DNA of 64,000 nt. It comes from Saprospiraceae bacterium (lineage in GTDB: Bacteria > Bacteroidota > Bacteroidia > Chitinophagales > Saprospiraceae). How positions within the stretch are numbered: the stretch's first letter is position 1; every line of letters begins with the position of its first letter. The position numbers were made by a program, and so were the translations under genes. Of the stretch, positions 8,967 through 17,140 are shown piece by piece. The notes under the pieces were generated by a model. It was not told the DNA's origin. It saw nothing but the letters and a program-made list of their open reading frames with translations, and searched no databases. Location of the stretch: assembly GCA_016710585.1 (NCBI GenBank), contig JADJVN010000002.1, positions 62,001 through 126,000 of the forward strand, given 5' to 3'.

Positions 8967-10604
8967 CTATAATTTATTCACGATCAATTTTTCGACTTGA
9001 ATTTTCCCATCAAATGAGATAAATTTAATAAAATAAATGCCAGAAATAAATGCTGATACATCTATATTATTGTGTTCTAAAACAATTTTATCACGAAATA
9101 CGATTCTGCCAGATGGATCCAGTATTTCTACTTGTCCATGGGTGGGAGTGTGAAAGTAAAAACTCTGTGAAGTAGGATTTGGGCTGAAGTAAAATAATTT
9201 ATTTGTTTTGTTTTTCTCATCTATCGATGTATTGAGTCCTAGCTCTTTTGCATCAATTGTGCAGATGAAATTGAAGCCTCCTACTTCAAGTGGTTTGCCT
9301 CCCAAAATACTAGAATCAATTAAAACATTGCATGAAAAAATAGGATCATTATTCTCGGAAAGTTCTAAAAATTGTAAATAGTAATCATATATATAACTAT
9401 CGTTTTGTTTGAGACTTCCGATTTTAAAAAATTGGCCATTTGTTTCTTTATAAATGCAAATTTCTTTATCTCCTTTAATGCGCATAATGTGCAAAACTGC
9501 ATCTTCACCTTTGATATCTGCACTTATAATATTTTGGATGGGACGATTGTCTAATGTTAGGTTTTCCTGATTTAGAATGAGTTCTGCCTTTTCATTAATA
9601 TAGATATATCCTCTGTACAGGCTTTTCAAATTAGAAATGCTCAGACGAAATAATTTTTTATCTTGATTGTAGTCTATTTTATCAAAGAAAGTGTACGGAC
9701 TATTACTACAGACTATATCAGTTAAATTAGCTTGAAATGATTTATTGCCTTGAGCATCGCATATCCAAAAATAGTGATCTAAACTGCCTAAATTACCAAT
9801 GATTTTATTTATAGTACAAAAATAGGCATATCGATTTTCGTCAATTTTAACAGGGCCATAAGGATAAGCCCAATTGACATAATCTTCTTTTATTATAAAC
9901 CATTTAGACGTATCCTGATCAATTGTTGGCTGCATGAATTCATTATAAATAATTGGACTTAAAGTAATAAAAGTTTTAAATTCAATGGTATCTGTATATT
10001 TATTCATTCTATAAGAGAAATGATGAAATGGAGTCGAGCCATAATTTATTAATGGGAAGGCCGAACCTGGTCTCCTTATATTTAATATATCATTATAGAC
10101 TACATTGGAGATATCCTGGCCTGTACTTGATTTTATGATTCTTCGATGCGGAAATCCGCCTATACTGTATGTAGGCCCTCCAGGTCCAAAAACAGTATCT
10201 ATAATAGCCATACCCAATAGTATAAGACTGTCTTGACTAATTCTAGCTATTTCAGTTTGAGGATATGCATAACTATATTTTCTATCATCAGTGCGTTCGT
10301 TCATGCGTCTCGTCCAAAGTATTTTGCCATCGCGATAATCTAAACAAAACAGAGTTGCGCCACCTCTACTGGCACATCCATCATTAAGCATATAATACAT
10401 CTGTCCATCAATAATTTTCTGTCCAACAGTTTGTCTTACAAAATCCTGATCGGTGATTATTCCACGCTCAAGATACGGGCAATCACTTTTGCCCTGCATG
10501 GACCATCGTATTTTTGTTCCAGAAAATTCGAATTTTGGAGGAGGTATAAACTGAGCAAATAACTTTATATTCGTCAAAAACAAAAAGAGAATTATTTTTT
10601 TCAT
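8967..10604 (-). CDS. Secreted protein with T9SS type A sorting domain
   Basis: 545 residues with a signal peptide (IILFLFLTNIKLFAQ). The middle part has repeated strand-turn elements such as ATLFCLDYRDGKILWTRRM and YRGYIYINEKAELILNQEN, which suggest a beta-propeller of the PQQ-like kind, though I could not count complete blades. The C-terminus from about residue 470 is a T9SS domain: YFSPNPTSQSFYF, VEILDPSGRIVF, NNIDVSAFISGIYFIKF. It should be exported by Sec, then delivered to the surface by T9SS and anchored or released. It separates the intact serine dehydratase from a remnant of a second copy. The biological role is unknown. Confidence 0.75.
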   Translation of the reverse strand: MKKIILFLFLTNIKLFAQFIPPPKFEFSGTKIRWSMQGKSDCPYLERGIITDQDFVRQTVGQKIIDGQMYYMLNDGCASRGGATLFCLDYRDGKILWTRRMNERTDDRKYSYAYPQTEIARISQDSLILLGMAIIDTVFGPGGPTYSIGGFPHRRIIKSSTGQDISNVVYNDILNIRRPGSAFPLINYGSTPFHHFSYRMNKYTDTIEFKTFITLSPIIYNEFMQPTIDQDTSKWFIIKEDYVNWAYPYGPVKIDENRYAYFCTINKIIGNLGSLDHYFWICDAQGNKSFQANLTDIVCSNSPYTFFDKIDYNQDKKLFRLSISNLKSLYRGYIYINEKAELILNQENLTLDNRPIQNIISADIKGEDAVLHIMRIKGDKEICIYKETNGQFFKIGSLKQNDSYIYDYYLQFLELSENNDPIFSCNVLIDSSILGGKPLEVGGFNFICTIDAKELGLNTSIDEKNKTNKLFYFSPNPTSQSFYFHTPTHGQVEILDPSGRIVFRDKIVLEHNNIDVSAFISGIYFIKFISFDGKIQVEKLIVNKL

Positions 10605-10835
10605 AAAATTTTATTTTAGGATAAAAGAAGTGCATTGCATTTCCTTTTATTGTATTACTAAAAATTCTATATTTAATTTCCTAGGATAGTTTGTTCTCTA
10701 CTCTTATGCAGTAGGCATTAAGTCTTAGCTTGTCTTTAATTTTATTATCTCTTTTTTCAAACTGTCCATAATGCAAGAATACAACATTCTTATTAATTTA
10801 TCTATTATCTTTTATCTATTAATTTTTATCTAATA

Positions 10836-12254
10836 TTAGCATTCAATTACATTAACTGCAATTACCGCCAATCCCGCTTCGGAAGTTTCTTTATATTTAT
10901 GATTCATGTCAAGGGCTGTCTCCCACATAGTTTTGATCACATCGTCAAGGTCTATTATTGCCACAGAAGCATCACTTTCTAGAGCAATATTTGATGCCGT
11001 AATAGCCTTTATCGCACCCATGCTATTCCGTTCTATGCAAGGAATTTGAACTAATCCACCTACAGGATCACAGGTCATCCCAAGATGATGTTCCATAGCT
11101 ATTTCTGCTGCTTGTAATACCTGTTCTTTTCTGCCGCCAAGCGCTTCTGTAAGACCCGCAGCAGCCATAGAACTTGATAATCCAATTTCCGCCTGACAGC
11201 CGCCCAATGCTGCAGAAATAGTTGCTCCTTTCTTATATAAGGTGCCTATCTCTCCTGCAGTAATTAAAAATTTGATGATCTCATCTTCACCAAAATGTGG
11301 GGTGAAACAATAAGCATACATCAAAACAGCAGGGATGACACCTGACGCCCCATTGGTAGGTGCTGTGATGATCCTTCCAAACGAAGCATTTTCTTCATTG
11401 ACTGCAAGAGCAAAAACAGAAACCCATTTATTCACTGTGCTGAAGTCTTGTGGTCCAGACTTGATGGTTTCTATCCATTGATCTACGTCATTGAACTTTT
11501 GTCCATTGAGCAATCTTTTGTTGATGTCGAAAGCGCGACGTCTCACTTGCAATCCGCCTGGTAAAATCCCAGATTTGTTAATGCCGCGAAAGATGCATTT
11601 TTTGATTTCCTCCCAGATGTACAAAGCATGTTTTTTTGTATCTTCTTCGGATCTCCATGCTTTCTCATTGAGCATGACCAATTCAGAAATAGTGAGATTG
11701 AGTTTATTGCAATTTTCTAAAATTTCCTTTGCAGTGTGACATGGATATTGTGTTGTGATTTTTAAATGAGAATCTAGTTGCTGATCTTGAGTCACGACAA
11801 AGCCACCTCCTATAGAAAAATATTCTTTTTCAATTCGCTGACCGTCTTGTAAGATCGCTACAAAACGAATCCCATTGGGATGAAAATCTAAACTTTTTGT
11901 AAACTCGAAAATCAGATGTTGTTCAGCGATAAAAGGAATACTTAATTGATTGTTTATTTTGATGAATGCCTGGGTTTTTATTGTATTGATTTTATCTTCT
12001 ATTTGATCTGTGTCTATGATTTGAAAATTTTCATTCGACAATCCCATGATTATCGCAATATCACTGCCATGACCTTTGCCTGTTTTTGCCAAAGATCCAA
12101 AGAGATAGGTGTAGATTTCTACCAGCTCAGTGATTTGATTTTGGTCTTTAAGTAATTGTAGAAATTGATTGGCAGCTTTCCATGGACCCATGGTATGTGA
12201 GCTCGAAGGCCCTATTCCTAATTTAATAATATCAAATGCACTGATTGATTCCAT
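10836..12254 (-). CDS. sdaA: L-serine ammonia-lyase (iron-sulfur dependent, single chain)
   Basis: Converts L-serine to pyruvate and ammonia in the cytoplasm. 472 residues, the length of the fused single-chain enzymes that join beta and alpha domains. The N-terminus has the serine-binding signature KLGIGPSSSHTMGPWKAA (residues 11-28). The alpha part has APTNGASGVIPAVL and the three [4Fe-4S] cysteine sites: GGCQAEIG, GMTCDPVGG and QIPCIERNSMGA. The protein ends ETSEAGLAVIAVNVIEC, with the typical terminal cysteine thought to occupy the active site. It is transcribed away from the small-RNA-like array that fills the 1.1 kb upstream. A degraded copy of its 3' end lies at 8844-8930. Confidence 0.95.
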   Translation of the reverse strand: MESISAFDIIKLGIGPSSSHTMGPWKAANQFLQLLKDQNQITELVEIYTYLFGSLAKTGKGHGSDIAIIMGLSNENFQIIDTDQIEDKINTIKTQAFIKINNQLSIPFIAEQHLIFEFTKSLDFHPNGIRFVAILQDGQRIEKEYFSIGGGFVVTQDQQLDSHLKITTQYPCHTAKEILENCNKLNLTISELVMLNEKAWRSEEDTKKHALYIWEEIKKCIFRGINKSGILPGGLQVRRRAFDINKRLLNGQKFNDVDQWIETIKSGPQDFSTVNKWVSVFALAVNEENASFGRIITAPTNGASGVIPAVLMYAYCFTPHFGEDEIIKFLITAGEIGTLYKKGATISAALGGCQAEIGLSSSMAAAGLTEALGGRKEQVLQAAEIAMEHHLGMTCDPVGGLVQIPCIERNSMGAIKAITASNIALESDASVAIIDLDDVIKTMWETALDMNHKYKETSEAGLAVIAVNVIEC

Positions 12255-12342
12255 ATCTTTTTTACAAAAAACAAGATTACGAAAAGAATTTAATATTAAG
12301 CTAAGATTCTTTAAATTTTAAATTGGCACTTGTATTTAGGAT

Positions 12343-12478
12343 AAAAAAAATGGTGCTAGAACTTTATCTAGCACCAGAGAATGAATGAGAATGAAACCTA
12401 ATTTTTTTAAACTAAAATATTGTGTGTAGTAAGTTCCGTTTAATTAATTATTATCAATTTTTTTATATTACTAAATCA
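12343..12478 (-). ncRNA. Candidate small RNA, unit 1 (variant hairpin)
   Basis: The predicted start is about 12 bases past the -12 position of the promoter-like box at 12489-12507. The conserved block lies at 12379-12401. The terminator stem TGGTGCTAG/CTAGCACCA (12351-12359 with 12368-12376, 9 bp, 8-base loop) is followed on this strand by eight T. The leader between promoter and block is longer and different from that of units 2-4, which gives a transcript of about 136 bases. Confidence 0.5.
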
Positions 12479-12488
12479 ACCTATTCCT

Positions 12489-12507
12489 TAAAAGAATCGT
12501 GCCAAAA
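12489..12507 (-). promoter_or_regulatory. Sigma-54-like promoter of array unit 1
   Basis: The minus strand reads TTTTGGCACGATTCTTTTA. TTGGCACG is a perfect -24 box; the -12 element has TT where GC is expected. A near-palindrome at about 12528-12556 lies 21 bases upstream. Confidence 0.45.
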
Positions 12508-12576
12508 TTGAATTTTTGTAAAATAAACACATTAAATATTTTTTTAATATGAAATAAATCGAATTGAAAAAAGAGC

Positions 12577-12674
12577 AAAAAAAATCGCCTGTGATACAGC
12601 TACCAGAGGCGATTTGAATGAATGAGAATGAAACCTATTGAGAATGAAACCTAATTTTTTAAATAATGAATGTA
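12577..12674 (-). ncRNA. Candidate small RNA, unit 2
   Basis: The promoter-like box is at 12685-12703. The block at 12616-12653 contains an extra internal copy of GAGAATGAAACCTA. The hairpin arms AAATCGCCT and AGGCGATTT (12582-12590, 12607-12615; 9 bp) enclose a 16-base loop, followed by eight T on the minus strand. The expected RNA is about 98 bases. Confidence 0.55.
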
Positions 12675-12684
12675 AATAAGTATA

Positions 12685-12703
12685 TAAAAGAATCGTGCCA
12701 AAA
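12685..12703 (-). promoter_or_regulatory. Sigma-54-like promoter of array unit 2
   Basis: Same 19 bases as in unit 1, again with TTGGCACG and no -12 GC. An imperfect palindrome (CATTAAA...TTTAATATG) lies about 20 bases upstream, near 12722-12748. Confidence 0.45.
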
Positions 12704-12770
12704 GTGATTTTTTCAAAATTAATACATTAAATATTTTTTTAATATGAAATAATTAGAATTGAAAAAGAGC

Positions 12771-12853
12771 AAAAAAAAATCGCCTGTGATACAGCTACCA
12801 GAGGCGATTTGAATGAATGAGAATGAAACCTAATTTTTTAAATAATGAATGTA
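12771..12853 (-). ncRNA. Candidate small RNA, unit 3
   Basis: The promoter-like box is at 12864-12882, with one change in its spacer (TTCTG for TTCTT). The conserved block is at 12811-12833. The terminator hairpin (12777-12785 with 12802-12810) is identical in stem and loop to units 2 and 4 and ends in nine T on the minus strand. The expected RNA is about 83 bases. Confidence 0.55.
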
Positions 12854-12863
12854 TACTACTATA

Positions 12864-12882
12864 TAACAGAATCGTGCCAAAA
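12864..12882 (-). promoter_or_regulatory. Sigma-54-like promoter of array unit 3
   Basis: TTTTGGCACGATTCTGTTA on the minus strand; a single substitution against units 1, 2 and 4. An imperfect palindrome lies near 12902-12926. Confidence 0.45.
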
Positions 12883-12948
12883 GCTGAATTTTTAAAATTA
12901 ATACATTAAATATTTTTTAATATGAAATAAATTGAATTGAAAAAATGC

Positions 12949-13034
12949 AAAAAAAAAAAATCGCCTGTGATACAGCTACCAGAGGCGATTTGAATGAATG
13001 AGAATGAAACCTAATTTTTTAAATAATGAATGTA
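12949..13034 (-). ncRNA. Candidate small RNA, unit 4
   Basis: The promoter-like box is at 13045-13063 and the block at 12992-13014. The hairpin is 12958-12966 with 12983-12991, followed by a 12-base T tract on the minus strand. It has the best upstream palindrome of the array (13081-13110). The expected RNA is about 86 bases. Confidence 0.55.
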
Positions 13035-13044
13035 AATAAGTATA

Positions 13045-13063
13045 TAAAAGAATCGTGCCAAAA
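13045..13063 (-). promoter_or_regulatory. Sigma-54-like promoter of array unit 4
   Basis: TTTTGGCACGATTCTTTTA on the minus strand, followed by TATACTTATTTAC as in unit 2. A perfect palindrome ends 17 bases upstream. Confidence 0.45.
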
Positions 13064-13080
13064 ACAGATTTTAGTGTAAA

Positions 13081-13110
13081 AAACATATTAAATATTATTT
13101 TAATATGTTT
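13081..13110. promoter_or_regulatory. Perfect 12-bp palindrome, candidate activator site of unit 4
   Basis: AAACATATTAAA, six bases, then TTTAATATGTTT: both arms match exactly. Shorter, imperfect versions lie at the same distance from the -24 boxes of units 1-3. The placement resembles an upstream activator site for a sigma-54 enhancer-binding protein, although it is closer to the promoter than is typical. Confidence 0.5.
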
Positions 13111-13200
13111 TATCTTTTGTGTTTTTAAATTAAGCGCTGTAACTATAGTTATAAATAGCTATCATAGGTGTTTTTGATTTCAATTCGTTTTTAAAAATAA

Positions 13201-13280
13201 AAAAAAATCGGCGTTGAATCGAATATCCAACGCCGGAGAATGAATGAGAATGAAACCTAAATTTTTATGAAATCTTGAGT
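13201..13280 (-). ncRNA. Candidate small RNA, unit 5 (variant hairpin, no -24 box)
   Basis: The block is at 13238-13260 and the hairpin CGGCGTTG/CAACGCCG (13209-13216 with 13228-13235, 8 bp) is followed by seven T on the minus strand. The GGCACG box of the other units is missing; a weak -7-like CATATTTG can be read on the minus strand at about 13280. Start and length are therefore uncertain. Confidence 0.4.
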
Positions 13281-13393
13281 CAAATATGAGAATACTATGA
13301 TAAAATCCATTCTTTTTTGAGATGAAATTTTATATAATTTTTATTAATATATTTAAGTTATTGTAAAACAAATATATGTGATAATATTGGAAA

Positions 13394-14492
13394 TTACTTA
13401 TAATATATTTTATGTAAGTCAGAAACGAGTTTTTCGGTTGAAAAATTGCTGAGATGAGCTAAAAATCCTGGATCTTCTGCAAATCTAGGTTTTGGTGATT
13501 GTCCCAAATGTATTAAAGTATCAGCAAATTCTTCTGCATTTTGTGTGTCCACATAATTGCCATAAGCACCGCATACTTCTTCAAGACTAGTGCCTCTATG
13601 CGCAATAACCGGAACTTCAAGCTGGAGCGCTTCAAGGGCAGGTAGTCCAAAACCTTCATATAGCGAAGGATAGAGCAAGCCTTTGGAGCCATGCAAAAGA
13701 CTTATTAAATGTTCAGTTGGGATATGTCCAACAGGATAGACCCATTTTTCTAAACCCTTGGCTGTCGACAGCTCTAGCAATTTATTTTTGTTTTTACCTT
13801 CTCCAGTAAAGACCAAGGGTATCCTTTTGTTTTCGGGTATGTATTGGTAGGCATTAAGTATTGATTCTTGGTTTTTTCTTGGGTGAAAACTAGCCACAGT
13901 GATCCAATATTCTGAAGGCAATTTATAGAGCTTTATAAGATTTAATAGCTGTTCTTGATCTTTAGGTACCTTGAAGACTGGATCGCACTACAATAAGTTA
14001 AAATGATTTTTTGGGATCGACATTAAAATAGTTTATAAGATCATTCTTGGTAATATTGGAAATAGTGAGAATGATATCTGAATGACGACAGGCATAGTCC
14101 ACTTTCTTTGAGTAAATGAATCTATCAATGACTGAATAGTCCTGTGGCCTAGCCTTAAAGATGACATCATGAATAGTCGTTATTTTTTTTCCTTTGAAAT
14201 TAGGGATATGCGGTAATTCATTGCTTAGTCCATGGAAAATATCACAAGATTTGAGCATTTCTTCCATCCCAAAAACTCTGGTATAACCCAGTCTATTGGG
14301 GTACTGTATTATTTTTATATTATCCAGCTGATTTGAACTCTCAGCTTTTGATTGTTTTGTATTGATTGGTGAGAAAAGCGAAAGTTGATCTGTAGGATAG
14401 TGCTTAGCATAGTTTTGAGTAAGCCATCTGGCATAGTTGCCCAGTCCTGTATTATTAAAAAATAATCTTTTTGCATCAAAAGCAATATTCAT
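13394..14492 (-). pseudogene. Glycosyltransferase family 4, split by two one-base deletions
   Basis: The N-terminal half (14492-13998) has the GT4 acceptor-side pattern NTGLGNYARWL and IHDVIFKARP. The C-terminal half (13921-13394) has ITVASFHPRKN, the donor-site motif SLYEGFGLPALEALQ and VPVIAHRGTSLEEV. The N-terminal frame ends after VDPKKSF because the A run near 14008 has six instead of seven A. A second missing base near 13985 brings the sequence into the frame that continues DPVFKVPKDQEQ. Repaired, the protein would be about 366 residues, normal for a retaining GT-B mannosyl- or glucosyltransferase in polysaccharide synthesis. No other glycan gene is adjacent. Confidence 0.8.
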
Positions 14493-14589
14493 AAGGCAAA
14501 GTAACGAAAAAACTCCTGTGGGATTTCTAATTTGTTTATCAAATTCCTGCTGAAAGATGGACAGTTCATATATAAATAGTTAAAATAGC

Positions 14590-14597
14590 TATATTTG
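14590..14597 (+). promoter_or_regulatory. Bacteroidota -7 box (TATATTTG) before hppA
   Basis: It matches TAnnTTTG and lies 20 bases before the ATG at 14617. No good -33 TTG is visible at 19-20 bases spacing, so the assignment is tentative. Confidence 0.4.
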
Positions 14598-14616
14598 CGC
14601 CTTGAAAACAAATTTG

Positions 14617-17013
14617 ATGGAAAACTTAATTTATTTATTACCGATTTTTGGCATTTTAGGCCTCATTTATATGGCTTATCTATATTCATGGGTGTCAAAA
14701 CAAGATGGAGGCACTAGCAAAATGAAAGAAATTTCAGATAGTATTGCAGAAGGCGCAATGTCATTCTTAAAAGCAGAATACCGAGTGTTGTCAATTTTTG
14801 TATTGATAGCTGGTGCTGCTTTAGGATTTTTAAGTACGCAAGTTGCTACAACACACTGGTTTATAGTTTTTGCTTTCGTTTTAGGAGCTGTATTTTCAGT
14901 TTTGGCTGGTTATATAGGCATGAAGATTGCGACAAAGGCGAATGTGAGGACTACTCACGCTGCAAGAACAAGTCTAAGCGCAGCGCTGCAGGTGGCATTT
15001 CGTGGCGGAACAGTTATGGGATTGGGTGTTGCAGGATTAGCAGTATTAGGTCTCAGTGCATTATTTGCCTTATTTTTTAATTATTATATGGATGGAAGTT
15101 GGGCGATTTCCACAATAAAAGGAGTCCAAAGATCCCCAACAGAAGCAATGAGTGTGATCTTGGAAGTCTTAGCTGGATTCTCTTTAGGCGCTGAATCTAT
15201 CGCCTTGTTTGCAAGAGTAGGTGGAGGAATTTACACTAAAGCAGCAGATGTTGGAGCAGACCTTGTAGGTAAAGTAGAAGCTGGAATTCCTGAGGACGAT
15301 CCAAGGAATCCTGCCACTATTGCTGATAATGTTGGAGATAATGTTGGAGACGTTGCAGGAATGGGAGCAGATTTATTTGGTTCCTATGTTGCTACTGTCT
15401 TGGCTGCAATGGTTCTAGGAAACTATGTGATAAAAGATATGGGAGGATCTGTCAATGATCAATTTGGTGGTCTTGGACCGATATTACTTCCTGTATTATT
15501 GGCAGGACTGGGGATTATTTTTTCAATATTAGGGACATTTTTTGTTAGGGTGTCCAATGAAAATGCAAAGGAAGCTCAAGTTCAATCTGCATTAAATATG
15601 GGTAACTGGAGTTCGATTATTATGACAGCCATAGCATCATTTTTCTGTATTCAGTGGATGTTGCCTGAGGTGATGAAAATGAATTTCTTTGGTCAAGGAT
15701 TAGTAAATGTGACTTCAATGCAAGTGTTTTATGCAGTATTGATAGGACTTGGTGTCGGTGGTGCCATATCTTATTTGACGGAATATTACACAGGTCTTGG
15801 AAAAGGCCCAGTTAATGATATCGTTCAGAAATCTGGCACTGGTGCAGCTACAAATATTATTGGTGGATTGAGCAATGGAATGTTGAGTACAGCAATGCCA
15901 GTTTTGTTGTTTGCTGCTGCAATATGGGGTGCTTATAGTTTAGCAGGATTTTATGGTGTAGCGATTGCTGCTTCTGCAATGATGGCGACTACGGCGATGC
16001 AACTTGCTATCGATGCTTTTGGTCCTATTGCTGATAATGCAGGTGGAATTGCAGAGATGAGTGAATTGCCAAAAGAAGTTCGTGTTAAGACCGACATCCT
16101 TGACTCTGTAGGAAATACCACAGCAGCCATTGGTAAGGGCTTTGCAATAGCTTCTGCTGCATTGACCGCACTAGGCTTGTTTGCTGCTTATGTAACATTC
16201 ACAGGAATCAATGGAATCAATATATTCAAAGCAGATGTATTAGCTGCTTTATTTGTAGGTGGAATGATACCAGTAGTTTTTTCAGCATTGGCGATGCGAT
16301 CTGTTGGAAAAGCTGCTATGGATATGGTAAATGAAGTGAGAAGACAATTTAAAGAAATTCCAGGAATCATGGAAGGCACTGGCAAACCAGAATATGGCAA
16401 GTGCGTAGAGATTTCTACTAAAGCGGCTTTGAGAGAAATGATGTTGCCTGGATTGATTACGATCATTACCCCAATCCTGATTGGATTTTTCATGGGCCCT
16501 GAAGCTCTGGGATCTTATATGGCAGGGGTTTGTGTGAGCGGTGTCGTTTGGGCGATTTTCCAGAATAATGCTGGAGGTGCTTGGGACAATGCAAAGAAAT
16601 CATTTGAAGCTGGTGTGGAGATCAATGGAGAGAAATTTTACAAAGGCTCTGAACCGCACAAAGCAGCCGTGATAGGTGATACAGTTGGAGATCCATTCAA
16701 AGATACATCTGGACCTTCAATGAACATTTTAATTAAGTTAACTTGTTTGGTTGGTCTAGCGATAGCCCCTATCTTAGGAGAAATGTATGGTCATTCACAT
16801 GGTGGAGCGATGAATCAAAATCCTCAAGGTGTTGAAGGTCAAGAAATCCTCATCAAAAGATTGAACCAACCAACTCCTCAACAAGTAGCACCTCAACAAG
16901 AAGCACCTCAACAAGTTGCACCTCCGCAAGGAACACTGCAATCAGAAGGAATTCAACAAAAAGAAGATGGTCATAATCATGATGGACACAATCATGATGG
17001 ACACAATCATTAA
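14617..17013 (+). CDS. hppA: Membrane-bound cation-pumping pyrophosphatase (K+-dependent type)
   Basis: Couples pyrophosphate hydrolysis to H+ or Na+ export through the inner membrane. About 16 hydrophobic segments. The catalytic loops are intact: DVGADLVGKVE (about residue 210), DNVGDNVGD, DAFGPIADNAGGIAEM and GDTVGDPFKDTSGPSMN (about residue 686). The motif GNTTAAIGKG near residue 500 has Ala where K+-independent enzymes carry Lys, so K+ dependence is expected. The ATG at 14617 is preferred to the TTG at 14602 because it begins the first membrane helix correctly. The last 60 residues form an unusual tail: Gln/Pro-rich repeats (PQQVAPQQEAPQQVAP), then three DGHNH repeats. A terminator follows. 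Ion specificity cannot be read safely from this sequence. Confidence 0.95.
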   Translation: MENLIYLLPIFGILGLIYMAYLYSWVSKQDGGTSKMKEISDSIAEGAMSFLKAEYRVLSIFVLIAGAALGFLSTQVATTHWFIVFAFVLGAVFSVLAGYIGMKIATKANVRTTHAARTSLSAALQVAFRGGTVMGLGVAGLAVLGLSALFALFFNYYMDGSWAISTIKGVQRSPTEAMSVILEVLAGFSLGAESIALFARVGGGIYTKAADVGADLVGKVEAGIPEDDPRNPATIADNVGDNVGDVAGMGADLFGSYVATVLAAMVLGNYVIKDMGGSVNDQFGGLGPILLPVLLAGLGIIFSILGTFFVRVSNENAKEAQVQSALNMGNWSSIIMTAIASFFCIQWMLPEVMKMNFFGQGLVNVTSMQVFYAVLIGLGVGGAISYLTEYYTGLGKGPVNDIVQKSGTGAATNIIGGLSNGMLSTAMPVLLFAAAIWGAYSLAGFYGVAIAASAMMATTAMQLAIDAFGPIADNAGGIAEMSELPKEVRVKTDILDSVGNTTAAIGKGFAIASAALTALGLFAAYVTFTGINGINIFKADVLAALFVGGMIPVVFSALAMRSVGKAAMDMVNEVRRQFKEIPGIMEGTGKPEYGKCVEISTKAALREMMLPGLITIITPILIGFFMGPEALGSYMAGVCVSGVVWAIFQNNAGGAWDNAKKSFEAGVEINGEKFYKGSEPHKAAVIGDTVGDPFKDTSGPSMNILIKLTCLVGLAIAPILGEMYGHSHGGAMNQNPQGVEGQEILIKRLNQPTPQQVAPQQEAPQQVAPPQGTLQSEGIQQKEDGHNHDGHNHDGHNH

Positions 17014-17037
17014 TATGAAATATTTATTATAGATATA

Positions 17038-17071
17038 AAAAAAAGGGGAGTCGGCTTGATTCCCCTTTTTT
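17038..17071 (+). terminator. Rho-independent terminator after hppA
   Basis: A-rich flank, GGGGAGTC paired with GATTCCCC (8 bp with one G-T pair), loop GGCTT, then six T. It starts 25 bases after the stop codon. Confidence 0.85.
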
Positions 17072-17140
17072 GTTTGAATAAAATTAATTTTTTTAGAGTA
17101 TTGTTTTATTAATGAATAATTAAATAGAAATTTAAGTAAA

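Larger units (their letters stand above)
12343..13290 (-). repeat. Tandem array of five small-RNA-like units
   Basis: The 1,139-base gap between sdaA and the glycosyltransferase holds no gene. Five units share the plus-strand block GAATGAATGAGAATGAAACC followed by TAA (12379, 12616, 12811, 12992, 13238). Each block directly flanks a GC-rich hairpin that, on the minus strand, is followed by 7-12 T. Hairpin starts are 231, 195, 181 and 251 bases apart. The three central units have the same hairpin; the outer two have different stems but keep the architecture. Four units are preceded on the minus strand by TTTTGGCACGATTC, and by a palindrome about 20 bases further upstream. Read as minus-strand transcripts this gives promoter, conserved 5' leader and terminator, repeated. 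Details of each unit are given separately. Confidence 0.8.

Noticed and set aside
12322..12340. TTGGCACTTGTATTTAG as another sigma-54 promoter
   Set aside because: The -24 box is incomplete (no final G), there is no -12 GC, and on the plus strand it would read into the array away from sdaA.
12379..13260. Plus-strand mini-genes: ATG AAT GAG AAT GAA ACC TAA in the repeated block
   Set aside because: The six-codon frame is intact in four units but broken in unit 2, has no ribosome-binding site in front, and the hairpin T tracts point to minus-strand transcripts.
12343..13290. CRISPR array
   Set aside because: Only five repeats, 181-251 bases apart, with the inter-repeat sequence itself repeated; each repeat ends in a terminator-like hairpin and there are no cas genes.
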